A DNA stretch of 64,000 bases from Bacilli bacterium (GCA_017525855.1 JAFXSE010000118.1:248001-312000); one strand, 5' to 3'. Positions 51,286 through 61,132 are shown, counted from the first letter of the stretch. Translations and numbers: made by a program. The notes: generated from the letters alone by a model not told the origin.

Positions 51286-52407
51286 TTATTTATTTAATAC
51301 CATAATTATTTTATCAAACTCTTTAAGAAATAAATATATATCCTCTAAAGTAGTTAAATGTGACATACTTATTCTAATTGTATTTTTGGATAACTCTAAA
51401 TCATTTGTAAGAGCTAAAACACTTTTAGATGGCATTGAGTCAAGTGAACAAGCAGTCGTAGTTGAAACATATATTTCTTTTTCTTCAAGCATTCTAACTA
51501 CATCTTTATTACTTATTCCAATTAAACTAAAGTTTAAAGTATTATAAATTGAATTTTTAGGAGAATTAATATGAACACATGAATATTTTTTTAAACCTTC
51601 TCTTAGAACATCATTTAATTTTTTGACATGTTTTTGTCTCTCATTAAGTTTTGATATAGCAAGAAAAAATGCCTTATCTAAAGCTACTATACTTGCTGTA
51701 ACAGGAGTTCCACTTCTATAAATTGTAGTTGATTTGCCGCCATGAATTAATGGTGTAATCTTAACATTATTTCTATTTACTAAACAACCAAAACCATTTA
51801 ATCCAAAAAATTTATGGGGCGCAAATGTAATAAAATCCACTCCACTATAATCTATTTCAGTTTTACCTATAGCTTGTGTGGCATCAGTATGAAAAATACA
51901 ATTTGGATACTTCTTTACTATTTCACTTATTTCTTTTATAGGCTGGATTGTACCAACTTCACTATCAACACTACAAATACTCACCAAAATAGTATTATCG
52001 TTTATCTCTTTTTTTAATTGTTCTAAATCAACAATTCCATCTTTATTTATACTAATAACACTAACATCATATCCTAAATTTGATAAATAATTACAAGGAG
52101 CAACAACACTAGAATGCTCTAAAGCAGAAATAATTATATGCTTACCTCTATCTTTATATTTTGAAGCTACCCCCTTTATAACCAAATTATTAGCTTCACT
52201 CGACCCACTTGTATATATTATTCCATCTTTCGAACATTTAAAATAAGACGAAATATTAGAACTACATTGATCTATTATTTTCTTTGCATCTAATCCTATA
52301 GCATGACTACTATTTGGATTAGCAATAAATTTTTTTGTTGCCCAAACATATGAATCTAATACTTCATTATCAACCAAAGTATTAGCAGCAGAATCTAAAT
52401 AAACCAT
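51286..52407 (-). CDS. NifS/IscS-type cysteine desulfurase
   Basis: 373-residue PLP enzyme that removes sulfur from cysteine. YLDSAANT, TSGSSEANNLVIKG, HTDATQAIGK and the PLP lysine in FAPHKFFGLNGFG are clear; catalytic Cys in TACSLDSM near 330. SD GGAGG. It follows the CcdA-thioredoxin gene by 9 bases downstream. Could supply sulfur for Fe-S clusters or tRNA thiolation. Confidence 0.9.
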   Translation of the reverse strand: MVYLDSAANTLVDNEVLDSYVWATKKFIANPNSSHAIGLDAKKIIDQCSSNISSYFKCSKDGIIYTSGSSEANNLVIKGVASKYKDRGKHIIISALEHSSVVAPCNYLSNLGYDVSVISINKDGIVDLEQLKKEINDNTILVSICSVDSEVGTIQPIKEISEIVKKYPNCIFHTDATQAIGKTEIDYSGVDFITFAPHKFFGLNGFGCLVNRNNVKITPLIHGGKSTTIYRSGTPVTASIVALDKAFFLAISKLNERQKHVKKLNDVLREGLKKYSCVHINSPKNSIYNTLNFSLIGISNKDVVRMLEEKEIYVSTTTACSLDSMPSKSVLALTNDLELSKNTIRISMSHLTTLEDIYLFLKEFDKIIMVLNK

Positions 52408-52416
52408 ATATACCTC

Positions 52417-53598
52417 CTAAAAGTTAAGCATTAACCATTCTGGTTTAAATATTAATAATAATCCCATAATAATCATAATAATAGAACTAATTAATGTACA
52501 TAATTTATTATACTTATTTGTAATACCTAAAGCCTCTAAAGTTATCATAGAAATAGTGAAAACCACTAAATCATCTATCATATAAAAGAATACATAAAGA
52601 AGTAAATAAAGTATTTTAGAAAAGCCTGTAACATTATTAATATTAAGCATCTCAGTAAATATCATAGGAAAACCTAAAGAACATGCAAGTTCTATTAAAT
52701 TAACACTAATAGCCAAAGTAACAACACCAAAAAAAGCTAATAAAAAACTTTTACTATTCATTATTTTTTTTACTTTCGTAACTATTTTTTTTCTTTTTTT
52801 ATCATCAACTACACTACATCCTACTTCTTTCTTACACATATTCAAATACTTTCTTAAACTTAATATTCCCATAATAATTATAAATATTGCAATAGCTATT
52901 TTTAAATAACTAATCGCAACAACTCCAATTACAAAATTAATACCAAGCATTGATAAAAAGTATATAAATGCAGATACAAGTAAAAACGTAAAACCAAGAA
53001 CCCAAGCTTTCTTTTTATTCTTCATACCTAAAAACATATTTATTAAAAATAAAAGTATCCACATTGCACAAGGATTAAACCCATCAATAAAACCTAAAAC
53101 AATAGCAATAACACCTAAAGAAGAATTTTTCATATTAACCTCTCCTAAAATAGGTATCTTAATAGTTTTTGCACTCTTACTATCATTCTTCTCAACATAG
53201 GATTTGATTGCATCTTCCATTTGTGTTTTTATAACTTCAGAAAAGCCAAAATAATAGTTATCACCAATTACTGAAAAAGGTACTCCTTTAATACTAATAT
53301 CTAATTCATTACCAATCTTTTCTAACATTGATGCATTATCTTTGTTATACCATACTTCAAAATCATAAAAGTTTATATAATCTTTATACTCTTTTTTTAC
53401 TTTCTTTAACCACGCTTCTTCTTCAGCACAATGTGGACATCCTTGTCCTCTAAATAAATAAAAATTAATCTTTGTATCTTCTATTTTAGTATTTGTTATT
53501 TCACTAACAATACTTTGACAATCTTTTTTTATTGCTAAAGCATTAAAAGGAAAAAGTAAAACAAATATTAAACTAAAAATAAGTATCTTTTTCTTCAT
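52417..53598 (-). CDS. Thioredoxin-domain/CcdA-like membrane protein
   Basis: 393 residues: signal or anchor helix, outer thioredoxin-like domain with GCPHC (CxxC near 55-58), then six to eight helices with GFIDGFNPCAMWILLF, typical of CcdA/DsbD-beta. It passes electrons across the membrane to outer thiols. It starts at TAATG overlapping the small thioredoxin gene and so is co-translated with it. The cysteine pair partner in the membrane region (SLIELACSLGFP-type) is also present (LIELACSLGFP). Confidence 0.85.
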   Translation of the reverse strand: MKKKILIFSLIFVLLFPFNALAIKKDCQSIVSEITNTKIEDTKINFYLFRGQGCPHCAEEEAWLKKVKKEYKDYINFYDFEVWYNKDNASMLEKIGNELDISIKGVPFSVIGDNYYFGFSEVIKTQMEDAIKSYVEKNDSKSAKTIKIPILGEVNMKNSSLGVIAIVLGFIDGFNPCAMWILLFLINMFLGMKNKKKAWVLGFTFLLVSAFIYFLSMLGINFVIGVVAISYLKIAIAIFIIIMGILSLRKYLNMCKKEVGCSVVDDKKRKKIVTKVKKIMNSKSFLLAFFGVVTLAISVNLIELACSLGFPMIFTEMLNINNVTGFSKILYLLLYVFFYMIDDLVVFTISMITLEALGITNKYNKLCTLISSIIMIIMGLLLIFKPEWLMLNF

Positions 53599-53864
53599 TA
53601 CTCATCACTTCCTAAAAACATAGTTATTTCTTCGTAAGTTTTTTCACCAATCAATCTATTTATTTCTTGATTATCTTTTTTTAGAATCATAACTGGTAGA
53701 GTTTTACCAACATTATATTTCATAACTTCTTCTTCATCAAAATCATAATCTAATTTAGTTATAGCTATATTTTTGTATTCTTCCTTAATTCTTTTCAAAT
53801 TCTTATTTAATATTAAACAAGAAGGACACCAAACAGCGCTTATTACCAATAATTCTTTCTTCAT
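53598..53864 (-). CDS. Small thioredoxin-like protein
   Basis: 88 residues from ATG at 53864 (SD TGAGGT). VWCPSCLILNK holds the redox pair CPSC; GKTLPVMIL contains the cis-Pro. The size is slightly below normal thioredoxin. It probably reduces the membrane CcdA-like partner encoded next. Confidence 0.87.
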   Translation of the reverse strand: MKKELLVISAVWCPSCLILNKNLKRIKEEYKNIAITKLDYDFDEEEVMKYNVGKTLPVMILKKDNQEINRLIGEKTYEEITMFLGSDE

Positions 53865-53950
53865 ATTTTTAAACCTCAAAATAATTTTAACATTTACAAC
53901 ACTATTAATCAATAAACTATTAGTAGAAACAACTAAACTATTAGTTGATA

Positions 53951-53980
53951 AAAAAACTAACTTTAAAAAGTTAGTTTATT
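53951..53980. terminator. Terminator after galE
   Basis: Stem AAACTAACTTT/AAAGTTAGTTT with T-runs either side, overlapping the galE stop. Confidence 0.75.
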
Positions 53981-54980
53981 TATTATTTTTTTCATAATTC
54001 CATGCATCTCGACACATATCTTCTAAAGTTTTCTCACATACAAATCCTAACTCTTCTTTTGCCTTTGTTGGATTTGAATAGCAAACAGCAATATCCCCCG
54101 CTCTTCTAGGTGCTATTTTATAATTTACTTTAACTCCATTAGCTTTTTCAAAAGCATTTACTATATCAAGTACTGAATATCCAACTCCTGTACCTAAATT
54201 ATAAATAAATAATCCACTACCTTCTTTTTCTAGTTTCTCAAGCGCTTTTATATGTCCTCTTGCAAGATCAACAACATGAATATAGTCTCTTACTCCAGTA
54301 CCATCTTTAGTATCATAATCATTTCCAAAAATACTTAAACACTCAAGTTTACCACTTGCCACTTTCGAAACATAAGGAAGAAGATTAGCGGGAACCCCAT
54401 TAGGTTCTTCACCAATAAGTCCTGATTCATGAGCTCCTATTGGATTAAAATAACGAAGTATTGCTATATCAAAAGAATTATCAGACTTATATAAATCTTT
54501 TAAAATTTGTTCAACAAATAATTTACTAGTACCATATGGATTAGTAGTACCTCCAGTCTTACATTCTTCTGTTATAGGAACAACTTCAGGATCACCATAT
54601 ACAGTGGCACTTGAAGAAAAAACTAATTTTTTAACTCCATAATCTTTCATTGCTGAAAGTAAAACAAGTATAGTTGATACATTATTAGTATAATATTCAA
54701 CTGGTTTTTCTACAGACTCACCAACAGCTTTATAAGCCGCAAAATCTATTACTGCATCAATTTTATTTTCAGTAAATATCTTATCAAGAATACTTCTATC
54801 TAACATATTACCTTCATAAAACTGAAAAGACTTACCTGATATTTCTTTTATCTTATCCAGCGTTTCTTTTTTACTATTAGAAAAATTATCTAGTATTACA
54901 ACTTCATATCCATTATCTAATAATTCCACACAAGTATGAGAACCTATATATCCGTTTCCACCCGTTACTAACACTTTCAT
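53976..54980 (-). CDS. galE: UDP-glucose 4-epimerase
   Basis: 334 residues from ATG at 54980 (SD GGTGAT). NAD-binding GGNGYIGSHTCVELL, the Ser-Tyr-Lys site in SSSATVYGD and YGTSK, and substrate motif NPIGAHESG. Interconverts UDP-glucose and UDP-galactose. It is separated from galU by two other genes. Confidence 0.95.
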   Translation of the reverse strand: MKVLVTGGNGYIGSHTCVELLDNGYEVVILDNFSNSKKETLDKIKEISGKSFQFYEGNMLDRSILDKIFTENKIDAVIDFAAYKAVGESVEKPVEYYTNNVSTILVLLSAMKDYGVKKLVFSSSATVYGDPEVVPITEECKTGGTTNPYGTSKLFVEQILKDLYKSDNSFDIAILRYFNPIGAHESGLIGEEPNGVPANLLPYVSKVASGKLECLSIFGNDYDTKDGTGVRDYIHVVDLARGHIKALEKLEKEGSGLFIYNLGTGVGYSVLDIVNAFEKANGVKVNYKIAPRRAGDIAVCYSNPTKAKEELGFVCEKTLEDMCRDAWNYEKNNK

Positions 54981-55042
54981 CTTATCACCATCCAATTTAA
55001 TAATAACATAATGTATAATAATCTGCAAATAATTATAATTAC

Positions 55043-55066
55043 AAAAAAAAGAGATTAAAATCTCTA
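55043..55066 (-). terminator. Terminator of 55064-55621
   Basis: Stem AGAGATT/AATCTCT followed by eight T on the minus strand. Confidence 0.75.
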
Positions 55067-55621
55067 ATTAACTTCTATAACTTTTATAATCCCATGATAA
55101 TGCATATCAGCATCCTGAAATAAAGTATTTTGAGATATCCATAATCTAATTGTATATTTAACTTCATCTCGAGCAGAGATATATCCAACATCTAAAACAT
55201 TATCATCTAAATCATCAAGATTATATATTTCACTAACATTACCTTTTGTATGAATACCTAATTTTATAATATCATTAGGTATTTTATATTCTCCACAATC
55301 ATCTTTTTCATATTGTTCAATATCATCTTCTAAAACAACTTTATATTTTACTTTTGTATTAGTATTATTCTTAATAGTAAACTTGTAAGGATTACTAGAA
55401 AGACCTACAGAATCAGTTACAGGTGTAATCTTTTTTAATGACACTTTTTCACCTAAACCATGATAAGTAACTTTTAACGAAGAAGAATTAAGTATTTTAT
55501 CCCTATCACCTTCAAACTTATTATATATTTTATAAGTACATATAATAGCAAAAGCTAAAATAAGAATAATAAATATTCCAGTCTTAATTAGCATTTTATT
55601 CATTACTCTTTTATAATTCAT
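55064..55621 (-). CDS. Membrane-anchored protein of unknown function
   Basis: 185 residues: basic N-terminus, one helix (KTGIFIILILAFAIICTYKIY), then an outer beta-sandwich-like domain (SNPYKFTIKNNTNTKVKYKV, DEVKYTIRLWIS). The second ATG (55621) fits the SD GAGGTG better. No family recognised; the domain resembles envelope proteins with Ig-like fold. Confidence 0.65.
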   Translation of the reverse strand: MNYKRVMNKMLIKTGIFIILILAFAIICTYKIYNKFEGDRDKILNSSSLKVTYHGLGEKVSLKKITPVTDSVGLSSNPYKFTIKNNTNTKVKYKVVLEDDIEQYEKDDCGEYKIPNDIIKLGIHTKGNVSEIYNLDDLDDNVLDVGYISARDEVKYTIRLWISQNTLFQDADMHYHGIIKVIEVN

Positions 55622-55654
55622 CATAACACCTCACATGTATACTATTGTAACTCT

Positions 55655-56452
55655 TTATTCAAAATTTTCAAAATTTTTATTCACTGTTTTATTTACAACC
55701 AACCTAATATTCTTTTCATTAAAAGGCTTTCTTAAAACATCAATTATTGGATATTCATATGCTCTAGCAACTAAATCATCTGATCCTACCCCAGTAATAA
55801 TAGATACTGGTATTTTTTCAAATAAATTATTTTCCTTAAAGAAATCTAATACTTGAAAACCATTTACATTTGGCATATTTAAATCCAAAAACATTCCGAC
55901 TAAATTATGATATTTACCTTCCTTTATTATATTAATAGCTTCCATACCATCGCTTGCTACTAAAATTTCATATTCATTATTAAATAATTTTTCTATAAAA
56001 CTCTTAATTACTTCTGAATCATCGACAATCAAAATCGTTTTTTCTTTCGGAGTATTTACATCCTGCTTTATCTCTTTAATATCATCTATACTTTCATTTC
56101 CCAAATATACTTTAGCAATTCTCAAAGCATTATTCATCTCTTGTTCTAATTCATCATAATGTTGACTTATATAAAACATATTATTCTCTTTACTTTTCAT
56201 TTCATGTTCTAAAGCAATATCAGCAAGTTTATTAAACCCAAAGTATTTAGCATCACTTTTTATTGAATGCACATCAATAGAATAATTAGCCATATCCCCA
56301 ATTTCTTTAAATGAACGTAATTTATCAATCTTTTCACTAACATCATTAATAAAATCAGAAAGGCTACTATTATAAGTTTCTAAATCACCAAAAAGTTCCA
56401 AACTTTTATCTACATCAACTCCGTTATTTTTTAAATAATTAACATCATTCAT
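55655..56452 (-). CDS. Hpt-receiver signalling protein
   Basis: 265 residues. Residues about 1-118 form an Hpt-type four-helix bundle with HSIKSDAKYFGF (phospho-His), and about 135-260 a receiver domain: ILIVDDSEVIKSF, phospho-Asp in FLDLNMPN, Thr/Ile switch SIITGVG and LRKPF. No output domain. It can relay a phosphate in a histidine-kinase pathway. Promoter at 56472-56500. Confidence 0.88.
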   Translation of the reverse strand: MNDVNYLKNNGVDVDKSLELFGDLETYNSSLSDFINDVSEKIDKLRSFKEIGDMANYSIDVHSIKSDAKYFGFNKLADIALEHEMKSKENNMFYISQHYDELEQEMNNALRIAKVYLGNESIDDIKEIKQDVNTPKEKTILIVDDSEVIKSFIEKLFNNEYEILVASDGMEAINIIKEGKYHNLVGMFLDLNMPNVNGFQVLDFFKENNLFEKIPVSIITGVGSDDLVARAYEYPIIDVLRKPFNEKNIRLVVNKTVNKNFENFE

Positions 56453-56471
56453 ATCTTCACCTTCTATTTAA

Positions 56472-56500
56472 ATTATAATATTATTATATTATTTTATCAA
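56472..56500 (-). promoter_or_regulatory. Promoter of the Hpt-receiver gene
   Basis: Minus strand TTGATA, 17-base spacer, TATAAT. Confidence 0.72.
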
Positions 56501-56516
56501 GAAGTTTACATCATAA

Positions 56517-56542
56517 TAAAAGAAGGCTTTACGCCTACTTTC
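56517..56542 (-). terminator. galU terminator
   Basis: Stem AAGTAGGC/GCCTTCTT (one bulge) overlapping the galU stop. Confidence 0.55.
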
Positions 56543-57398
56543 TAACTAATTTCTTTTCTAAGTATTCACTAAACTCATCTTTTATGTCTTCTCTATCTAA
56601 TGCAAATTCAACATTAGCTTTTAAATAGCCTAACTGATTACCAATATCAAAGTACTTTCCATCAAATTTGCAAGCATAGAAATCCTGCTTTTGCATTAAA
56701 GCAAGCATAGCATCAGAAAATTGATATTCATTACCTGCTCCTCTTTCTAAGTGATCAAGTTCATCAAAAATTTCTGGTTTTACTATATATCTACCAAGGC
56801 CAGCATCATTACTTGGTGCTTCTTCTAAAGAAGGTTTTTCTATAAGTCTCTTAATTTTTCCTTCTTCATTTGCATACTCAACTATACCATATTTATAAAC
56901 AAGACTATGATCAACTTCTTGAACACCAATTACATTACAATCTTTTTCTTGATAAACATCAATTAATTGTTTTAAAACTGGTACATCAGACTTAATAATA
57001 TCATCACCATACATAACAGCAAATGGTTCATCGCCTACAAATGATTTAGCAAGTCTAATAGCGTGCCCACTACCATTTGGCTCACCTTGTCTAATAAAAG
57101 TAAACTGTGCTAAATTAGAAATATTTTCAACAAGTTCTAATTTATCAAGTTTTCCACTGTTCTTAAGTCTTGATTCAAGTTCATAACTCTTATCAAAGTG
57201 ATCAATAACTGAATTCTTATAAGGACTAGTAATTAAAAGTATTTCTTCTATCCCAGAATTAACAGCCTCTTCAATAATATATTGTATTGTAGGCTTATCA
57301 ATTATTGGAAGCATCTCCTTAGGAGTTGCTTTAGTAGCTGGTAAAAATCTTGTACCCATACCAGCAACAGGTATTACACATTTTCTAATCTTTTTCAT
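56535..57398 (-). CDS. galU: UTP--glucose-1-phosphate uridylyltransferase
   Basis: 287 residues from ATG at 57398 (SD GAGGAG). VIPVAGMGTRFLPATKATPK, KEMLPIIDKPTIQYIIEEA, VMYGDDI, and EKPSLEEAPSN. Makes UDP-glucose, the substrate of GalE and of envelope glycosylation. Downstream of the ClpX-like gene by a few dozen bases. Confidence 0.95.
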   Translation of the reverse strand: MKKIRKCVIPVAGMGTRFLPATKATPKEMLPIIDKPTIQYIIEEAVNSGIEEILLITSPYKNSVIDHFDKSYELESRLKNSGKLDKLELVENISNLAQFTFIRQGEPNGSGHAIRLAKSFVGDEPFAVMYGDDIIKSDVPVLKQLIDVYQEKDCNVIGVQEVDHSLVYKYGIVEYANEEGKIKRLIEKPSLEEAPSNDAGLGRYIVKPEIFDELDHLERGAGNEYQFSDAMLALMQKQDFYACKFDGKYFDIGNQLGYLKANVEFALDREDIKDEFSEYLEKKLVRK

Positions 57399-57431
57399 TT
57401 TATCTCCTCTTCTGTATATCAATTATAACAT

Positions 57432-59069
57432 TTATAAAAACTTATGTAAAATAAATCTCTTAGGATTTTCTACAGCATCTTTATCTATAATAACTACATC
57501 ATACTTATTTGGACTAGTTTGTAAAACAAAATTAACTTCACTTAAAGCTTGATTAACCACTTGATCTACACCTCTAAATCCAGTTTTCCTCTTAACTGCA
57601 TCATCACATAGTTTTTCTAAAAAAGAATCTGTAAATACAAGTTTCATACCATAATTATCTAAATAGAAATCTTGTTTTATTCTAATAGGAGAAGTAATAC
57701 TATTTTCTAGTTGATACTTAATCATCTCCCTTGTGACTTCATTATATTCTACATACAAATTAAATCTACCTAATAATTCTGGAATCATTCCTCCATTTTT
57801 AACTAATCTATTAATAAGATTTTCATTTTTCACTACATCTTTAGTAAATCCTACTGTTTTTTCTTTTTCTCTTATTCCCTCAAAAGCACCACATGCAGCA
57901 ATTGTCATCATGCTAGTATCTATTATAACTTTTTCCATTTCATATTTATCCATATTAATAACATACTTTTGACCTTCAATAAATTTTAATAATGTCTGCT
58001 GAACACCAATCTCACTAACAGTAGCTCCTTTATCACCTATTTTATCTATCTCATCAAAAACAACAACTGCATTTTCTGTAAGATCTTTATCCCTATCACA
58101 AAGTAAATATAAATCTTTTAATACATCATCTATCATTTTTCCTTCATATCCACTTTGAACTAATTGATTACAATCAACAATAATAACAGGAATTTCTAAT
58201 CCCCTTTCAATTAATTTGAATAAATAACTCTTACCAGAACCAGTACCACCAATAATAAAAGGTCTAATAAGTTCATTAGGACTTCTAGCGTATAAATTAT
58301 TAACAATAGAACTTAATACTACTTTAACACTGTCATCTTGTCCAACCATTCTTTGAGTTATATATTCATATACATCTTTAGTTGTATCTCTAACTATATC
58401 CTTTTTCCTAACTATTTCCTCTTGTTCTAAAATTTTCTCCTCCTCATGCATTTTAGCTTTTTCAATATTAGCTTTTGTCATCAAACTATTATAAGACACA
58501 ACTACAGATAAATCTAAGTCTTTTTTATCTTTACTAAATTTTTCTAAATAATCTAATTTATCAAACAACACTCTTATTTTATCTTTAATACTTTGATTAT
58601 CTTCTTTTAATAATTCTTCAAATTGACTTCTAGAAAGAACCACATTACCTTTTCCATTATTAGTACTAAATTTAACATTATTAGTTAAAAGATCAAGTTT
58701 TTCCTTTGTTAATTCATATAGTTCTATAACTTCATCTTTATCATTTACATGACCTATTAATAAATTAGACTTAAGTTTATCATAAAACTTTGATACTGCT
58801 TCTTCCCTATCTTGAATACCCATCATATTGATGATATCATCAATACTAGTATCATAATAATAAGTAAAGCTCTGTCCAGTATTAATCATTGTATGATTAG
58901 AACAACTATAATAAATGTTACCATACATATCAATAAAAGATTTATCACTAGTATCATAACAACCTTCTACACACTGACATGGAAAAAACACATAATAATC
59001 ATCACACAATAATTGTCTTTTATAAAGAATCGCATAAATATTATCCTGAATTTTATCTTGCTTTTTCAT
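57432..59069 (-). CDS. ClpX-like AAA+ ATPase with Cys-rich N-terminus
   Basis: 545 residues from ATG at 59069 (SD AGGTGATTAG). The C-terminal 320 residues are ClpX-like: IIGGTGSGKSYLFKLIE (Walker A), NAVVVFDEIDKIGDKG (Walker B), LLGRFNLYVEYNEV (sensor 1 and Arg finger region), GFRGVDQVVNQ (sensor 2). The loop KTVGFTKD matches the IGF loop that binds ClpP. The N-terminal part has PCQCVEGC and YYSCSNH, plausible zinc ligands as in ClpX, but differently spaced, then a coiled-coil region. A second ClpX-type unfoldase, or a spore-related one, is possible. Confidence 0.8.
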   Translation of the reverse strand: MKKQDKIQDNIYAILYKRQLLCDDYYVFFPCQCVEGCYDTSDKSFIDMYGNIYYSCSNHTMINTGQSFTYYYDTSIDDIINMMGIQDREEAVSKFYDKLKSNLLIGHVNDKDEVIELYELTKEKLDLLTNNVKFSTNNGKGNVVLSRSQFEELLKEDNQSIKDKIRVLFDKLDYLEKFSKDKKDLDLSVVVSYNSLMTKANIEKAKMHEEEKILEQEEIVRKKDIVRDTTKDVYEYITQRMVGQDDSVKVVLSSIVNNLYARSPNELIRPFIIGGTGSGKSYLFKLIERGLEIPVIIVDCNQLVQSGYEGKMIDDVLKDLYLLCDRDKDLTENAVVVFDEIDKIGDKGATVSEIGVQQTLLKFIEGQKYVINMDKYEMEKVIIDTSMMTIAACGAFEGIREKEKTVGFTKDVVKNENLINRLVKNGGMIPELLGRFNLYVEYNEVTREMIKYQLENSITSPIRIKQDFYLDNYGMKLVFTDSFLEKLCDDAVKRKTGFRGVDQVVNQALSEVNFVLQTSPNKYDVVIIDKDAVENPKRFILHKFL

Positions 59070-59121
59070 ACTAATCACCTATAACTCACTATTATACACT
59101 AATACTTAAATAAAAAAAAGA

Positions 59122-59157
59122 AAAAGTATAAGCAATCACTAATTACTTATACTTTTA
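59122..59157 (-). terminator. Terminator of 59155-59592
   Basis: Stem AAAAGTATAAG/CTTATACTTTT followed by a T-rich stretch on the minus strand. Confidence 0.7.
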
Positions 59158-59592
59158 CATATATTCTTTTAATTTTTCTATTTCTTCCTGCTGAAATTTT
59201 AAAAACTTCTTAGCTAACTTCAAAATATCTTTTTCTACTACATCTTTATAATTATCAATCTTTGTTTCCATATCAACTATTCCCATTGTTATTCCCTCAG
59301 TTAACATATGAGCAATACTACTATCACTATTATCACTCTTTACTTCTTTACTTATCCCCATAGATGACATAATCTTAGAAGTTAACTTATTCTTTTCCAA
59401 ATCATAATCATATTTTTTTATTAATTCTTCACTTTCATCCTTATATTGTTCATAAATATCTAATTCTTCTTTAGCTAATTTTTTAATTTTATTTTCTTTA
59501 TCTTCTAATTCTTTCAATAATTTATTAATTGTAAATGATCCCATCTCTGCATTCTTATAAACAATTTCCAATAATTCAATATTTTCATCCAT
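59155..59592 (-). CDS. Helical protein of unknown function
   Basis: 145 residues from ATG at 59592 (SD GGAGG). Strongly helical: NKLLKELEDKENKIKKLAKE and KLAKKFLKFQQEEIEKLKEY. The glycine-containing MLTEGITMGIVDMETK may insert between helices. Resembles a ferritin-like or DUF2383-like bundle, but this is weak. It precedes ftsW on the opposite strand. Confidence 0.65.
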   Translation of the reverse strand: MDENIELLEIVYKNAEMGSFTINKLLKELEDKENKIKKLAKEELDIYEQYKDESEELIKKYDYDLEKNKLTSKIMSSMGISKEVKSDNSDSSIAHMLTEGITMGIVDMETKIDNYKDVVEKDILKLAKKFLKFQQEEIEKLKEYM

Positions 59593-59688
59593 ATTTATTC
59601 CTCCAATATTATTATGAATAACAAGTACAAATTTATACATATATATCATAATTACTTTATTTTTTTATAAAATATTATAGGTGATCAT

Positions 59689-60774
59689 ATGAAAAAACTT
59701 GATAAACCATTATTAGCCTCAGTAATATCTTTAACTATATTTGGAATATTAATGATATATTCATCATCTAATATTTGGGCCCAATATAAATTTAACGATA
59801 GCTTTCATTTTGTAAAACAACAAAGCTTATTTTTTATAATTGGTTTAATATTAACTTTAATAATTTCTAAAATAGACTACAAATTCTATTATAAAAAATC
59901 AAACTTAATTTTAGGTATATGCTTTATTCTTTTAATTCTAGTATTAATACCAGGTATTGGTAGTGTTAGAAATGGTAGTCGAAGTTGGTTTGGTATTGGA
60001 TCTTTTGGAGTACAACCAAGTGAAGCTGCAAAACTTGGTTTAATTATTTTTACAAGTAAATACTTAAGTCGCAGTAATAAATTCTTAAAAAGTTATAAAG
60101 ATGGAGTATTTCCTATTCTTGGAGTTGTCATTTTATTCTTTGCTCTTATAATGTTACAACCAGATATGGGAACAGGAACTATTCTTTTTCTTTCTATAAT
60201 TGCCCTTCTTTTTATATCTGGTGTTAACATGAAATTTTTCTTTATTTTAGGTTTTTTCGGTCTTATCGGAGTAATATTATTAGTTCTAATTGCGCCATAT
60301 AGAATGGACAGAATTACATCATTTATTAACCCGTGGAAAGACCCACTAGGAACCGGGTTTCAAATTATTCAAAGCTTGTACGCTATTGGTCCAGGAGGAC
60401 TTTTAGGTCGAGGTTATGGCAACAGTATTCAAAAACATTTCTATCTACCAGAACCTCAAACGGATTTCATTTTTTCAATCATTACCGAAGAATTTGGAAT
60501 TATTGGTGCATTTATAGTCATAGGCCTTTTTATCTTAATTTTATATAGAGGTATAACTATTTCCTTAAAAGCAAAAGATAATTTTTCAAAATATTTAGCA
60601 TTTGGTATGACATTCCAAATTATATTTCAAGCACTACTAAATCTAATGGTTGTATCAGGCATGATACCTGTTACTGGAGTTACTCTTCCATTTTTATCCT
60701 ATGGGGGTTCATCACTCTTAATCAGTATGATATCTATCGGAATACTTTTAAATATTTCTAGAAATAGCAACTGA
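59689..60774 (+). CDS. ftsW: FtsW/SpoVE-type SEDS glycosyltransferase
   Basis: 361 residues, ten helices. Polymerises lipid II into glycan strands. Motifs: RSWFGIGSFGVQPSEAAKLG, PDMGTGTI, PWKDPLGTGFQIIQSLYAIG, LPEPQTDFIFSIITEEFG, and VTLPFLSYGGSSLL. Whether it is the division enzyme (FtsW), the elongation RodA, or the sporulation SpoVE is not decidable from sequence. No PBP gene adjacent. Confidence 0.9.
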   Translation: MKKLDKPLLASVISLTIFGILMIYSSSNIWAQYKFNDSFHFVKQQSLFFIIGLILTLIISKIDYKFYYKKSNLILGICFILLILVLIPGIGSVRNGSRSWFGIGSFGVQPSEAAKLGLIIFTSKYLSRSNKFLKSYKDGVFPILGVVILFFALIMLQPDMGTGTILFLSIIALLFISGVNMKFFFILGFFGLIGVILLVLIAPYRMDRITSFINPWKDPLGTGFQIIQSLYAIGPGGLLGRGYGNSIQKHFYLPEPQTDFIFSIITEEFGIIGAFIVIGLFILILYRGITISLKAKDNFSKYLAFGMTFQIIFQALLNLMVVSGMIPVTGVTLPFLSYGGSSLLISMISIGILLNISRNSN

Positions 60775-60893
60775 TATATAAATAAATGTTTAATATAATA
60801 TTACTAACAATTCAAATAATTGAAGCCTTTATAACTATGAGAAAATATATATCTTCTAGTGTAATAGGACAAAGTTTAAGTTAATTATCTGAT

Positions 60894-60929
60894 AAAAAAA
60901 GCGTAACCATAAAACAGTTACACTTTTTT
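60894..60929. terminator. Terminator between ftsW and the Cys-rich gene
   Basis: Stem AAAAAAGcGTAAC/GTTACaCTTTTTT with T-runs on both strands. Confidence 0.75.
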
Positions 60930-60931
60930 AA

Positions 60932-61099
60932 TTACTTATTTTCAGAATCTTTATCATGACATCCACATTGACAATTTTCATCACATTCACATTTGTCATT
61001 GCAACCACATTTACACTCATTATCTTGGCAAGTACATTTTTTACCATCTTGGCATCCACATTGACAATCTTCCTTACAATTACATTTTTTCTCTTCCAT
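60932..61099 (-). CDS. Metallothionein-like 55-residue peptide
   Basis: ATG at 61099 with SD AGGAG. 15 of 55 residues are Cys, arranged as CxC or CxCxC groups: KCNCKED, CQCGC (twice), CTC, CKCGC, CEC; a His is in GCHD. No hydrophobic core. Such composition suits binding of zinc or copper in the cytosol. It resembles metallothioneins by pattern only, as no family sequence is matched. Promoter TTTACT-16-TATAAT at 61133-61160. Confidence 0.75.
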   Translation of the reverse strand: MEEKKCNCKEDCQCGCQDGKKCTCQDNECKCGCNDKCECDENCQCGCHDKDSENK

Positions 61100-61132
61100 A
61101 ATATTCTCCTATCACTAAATTAACACAACAAA

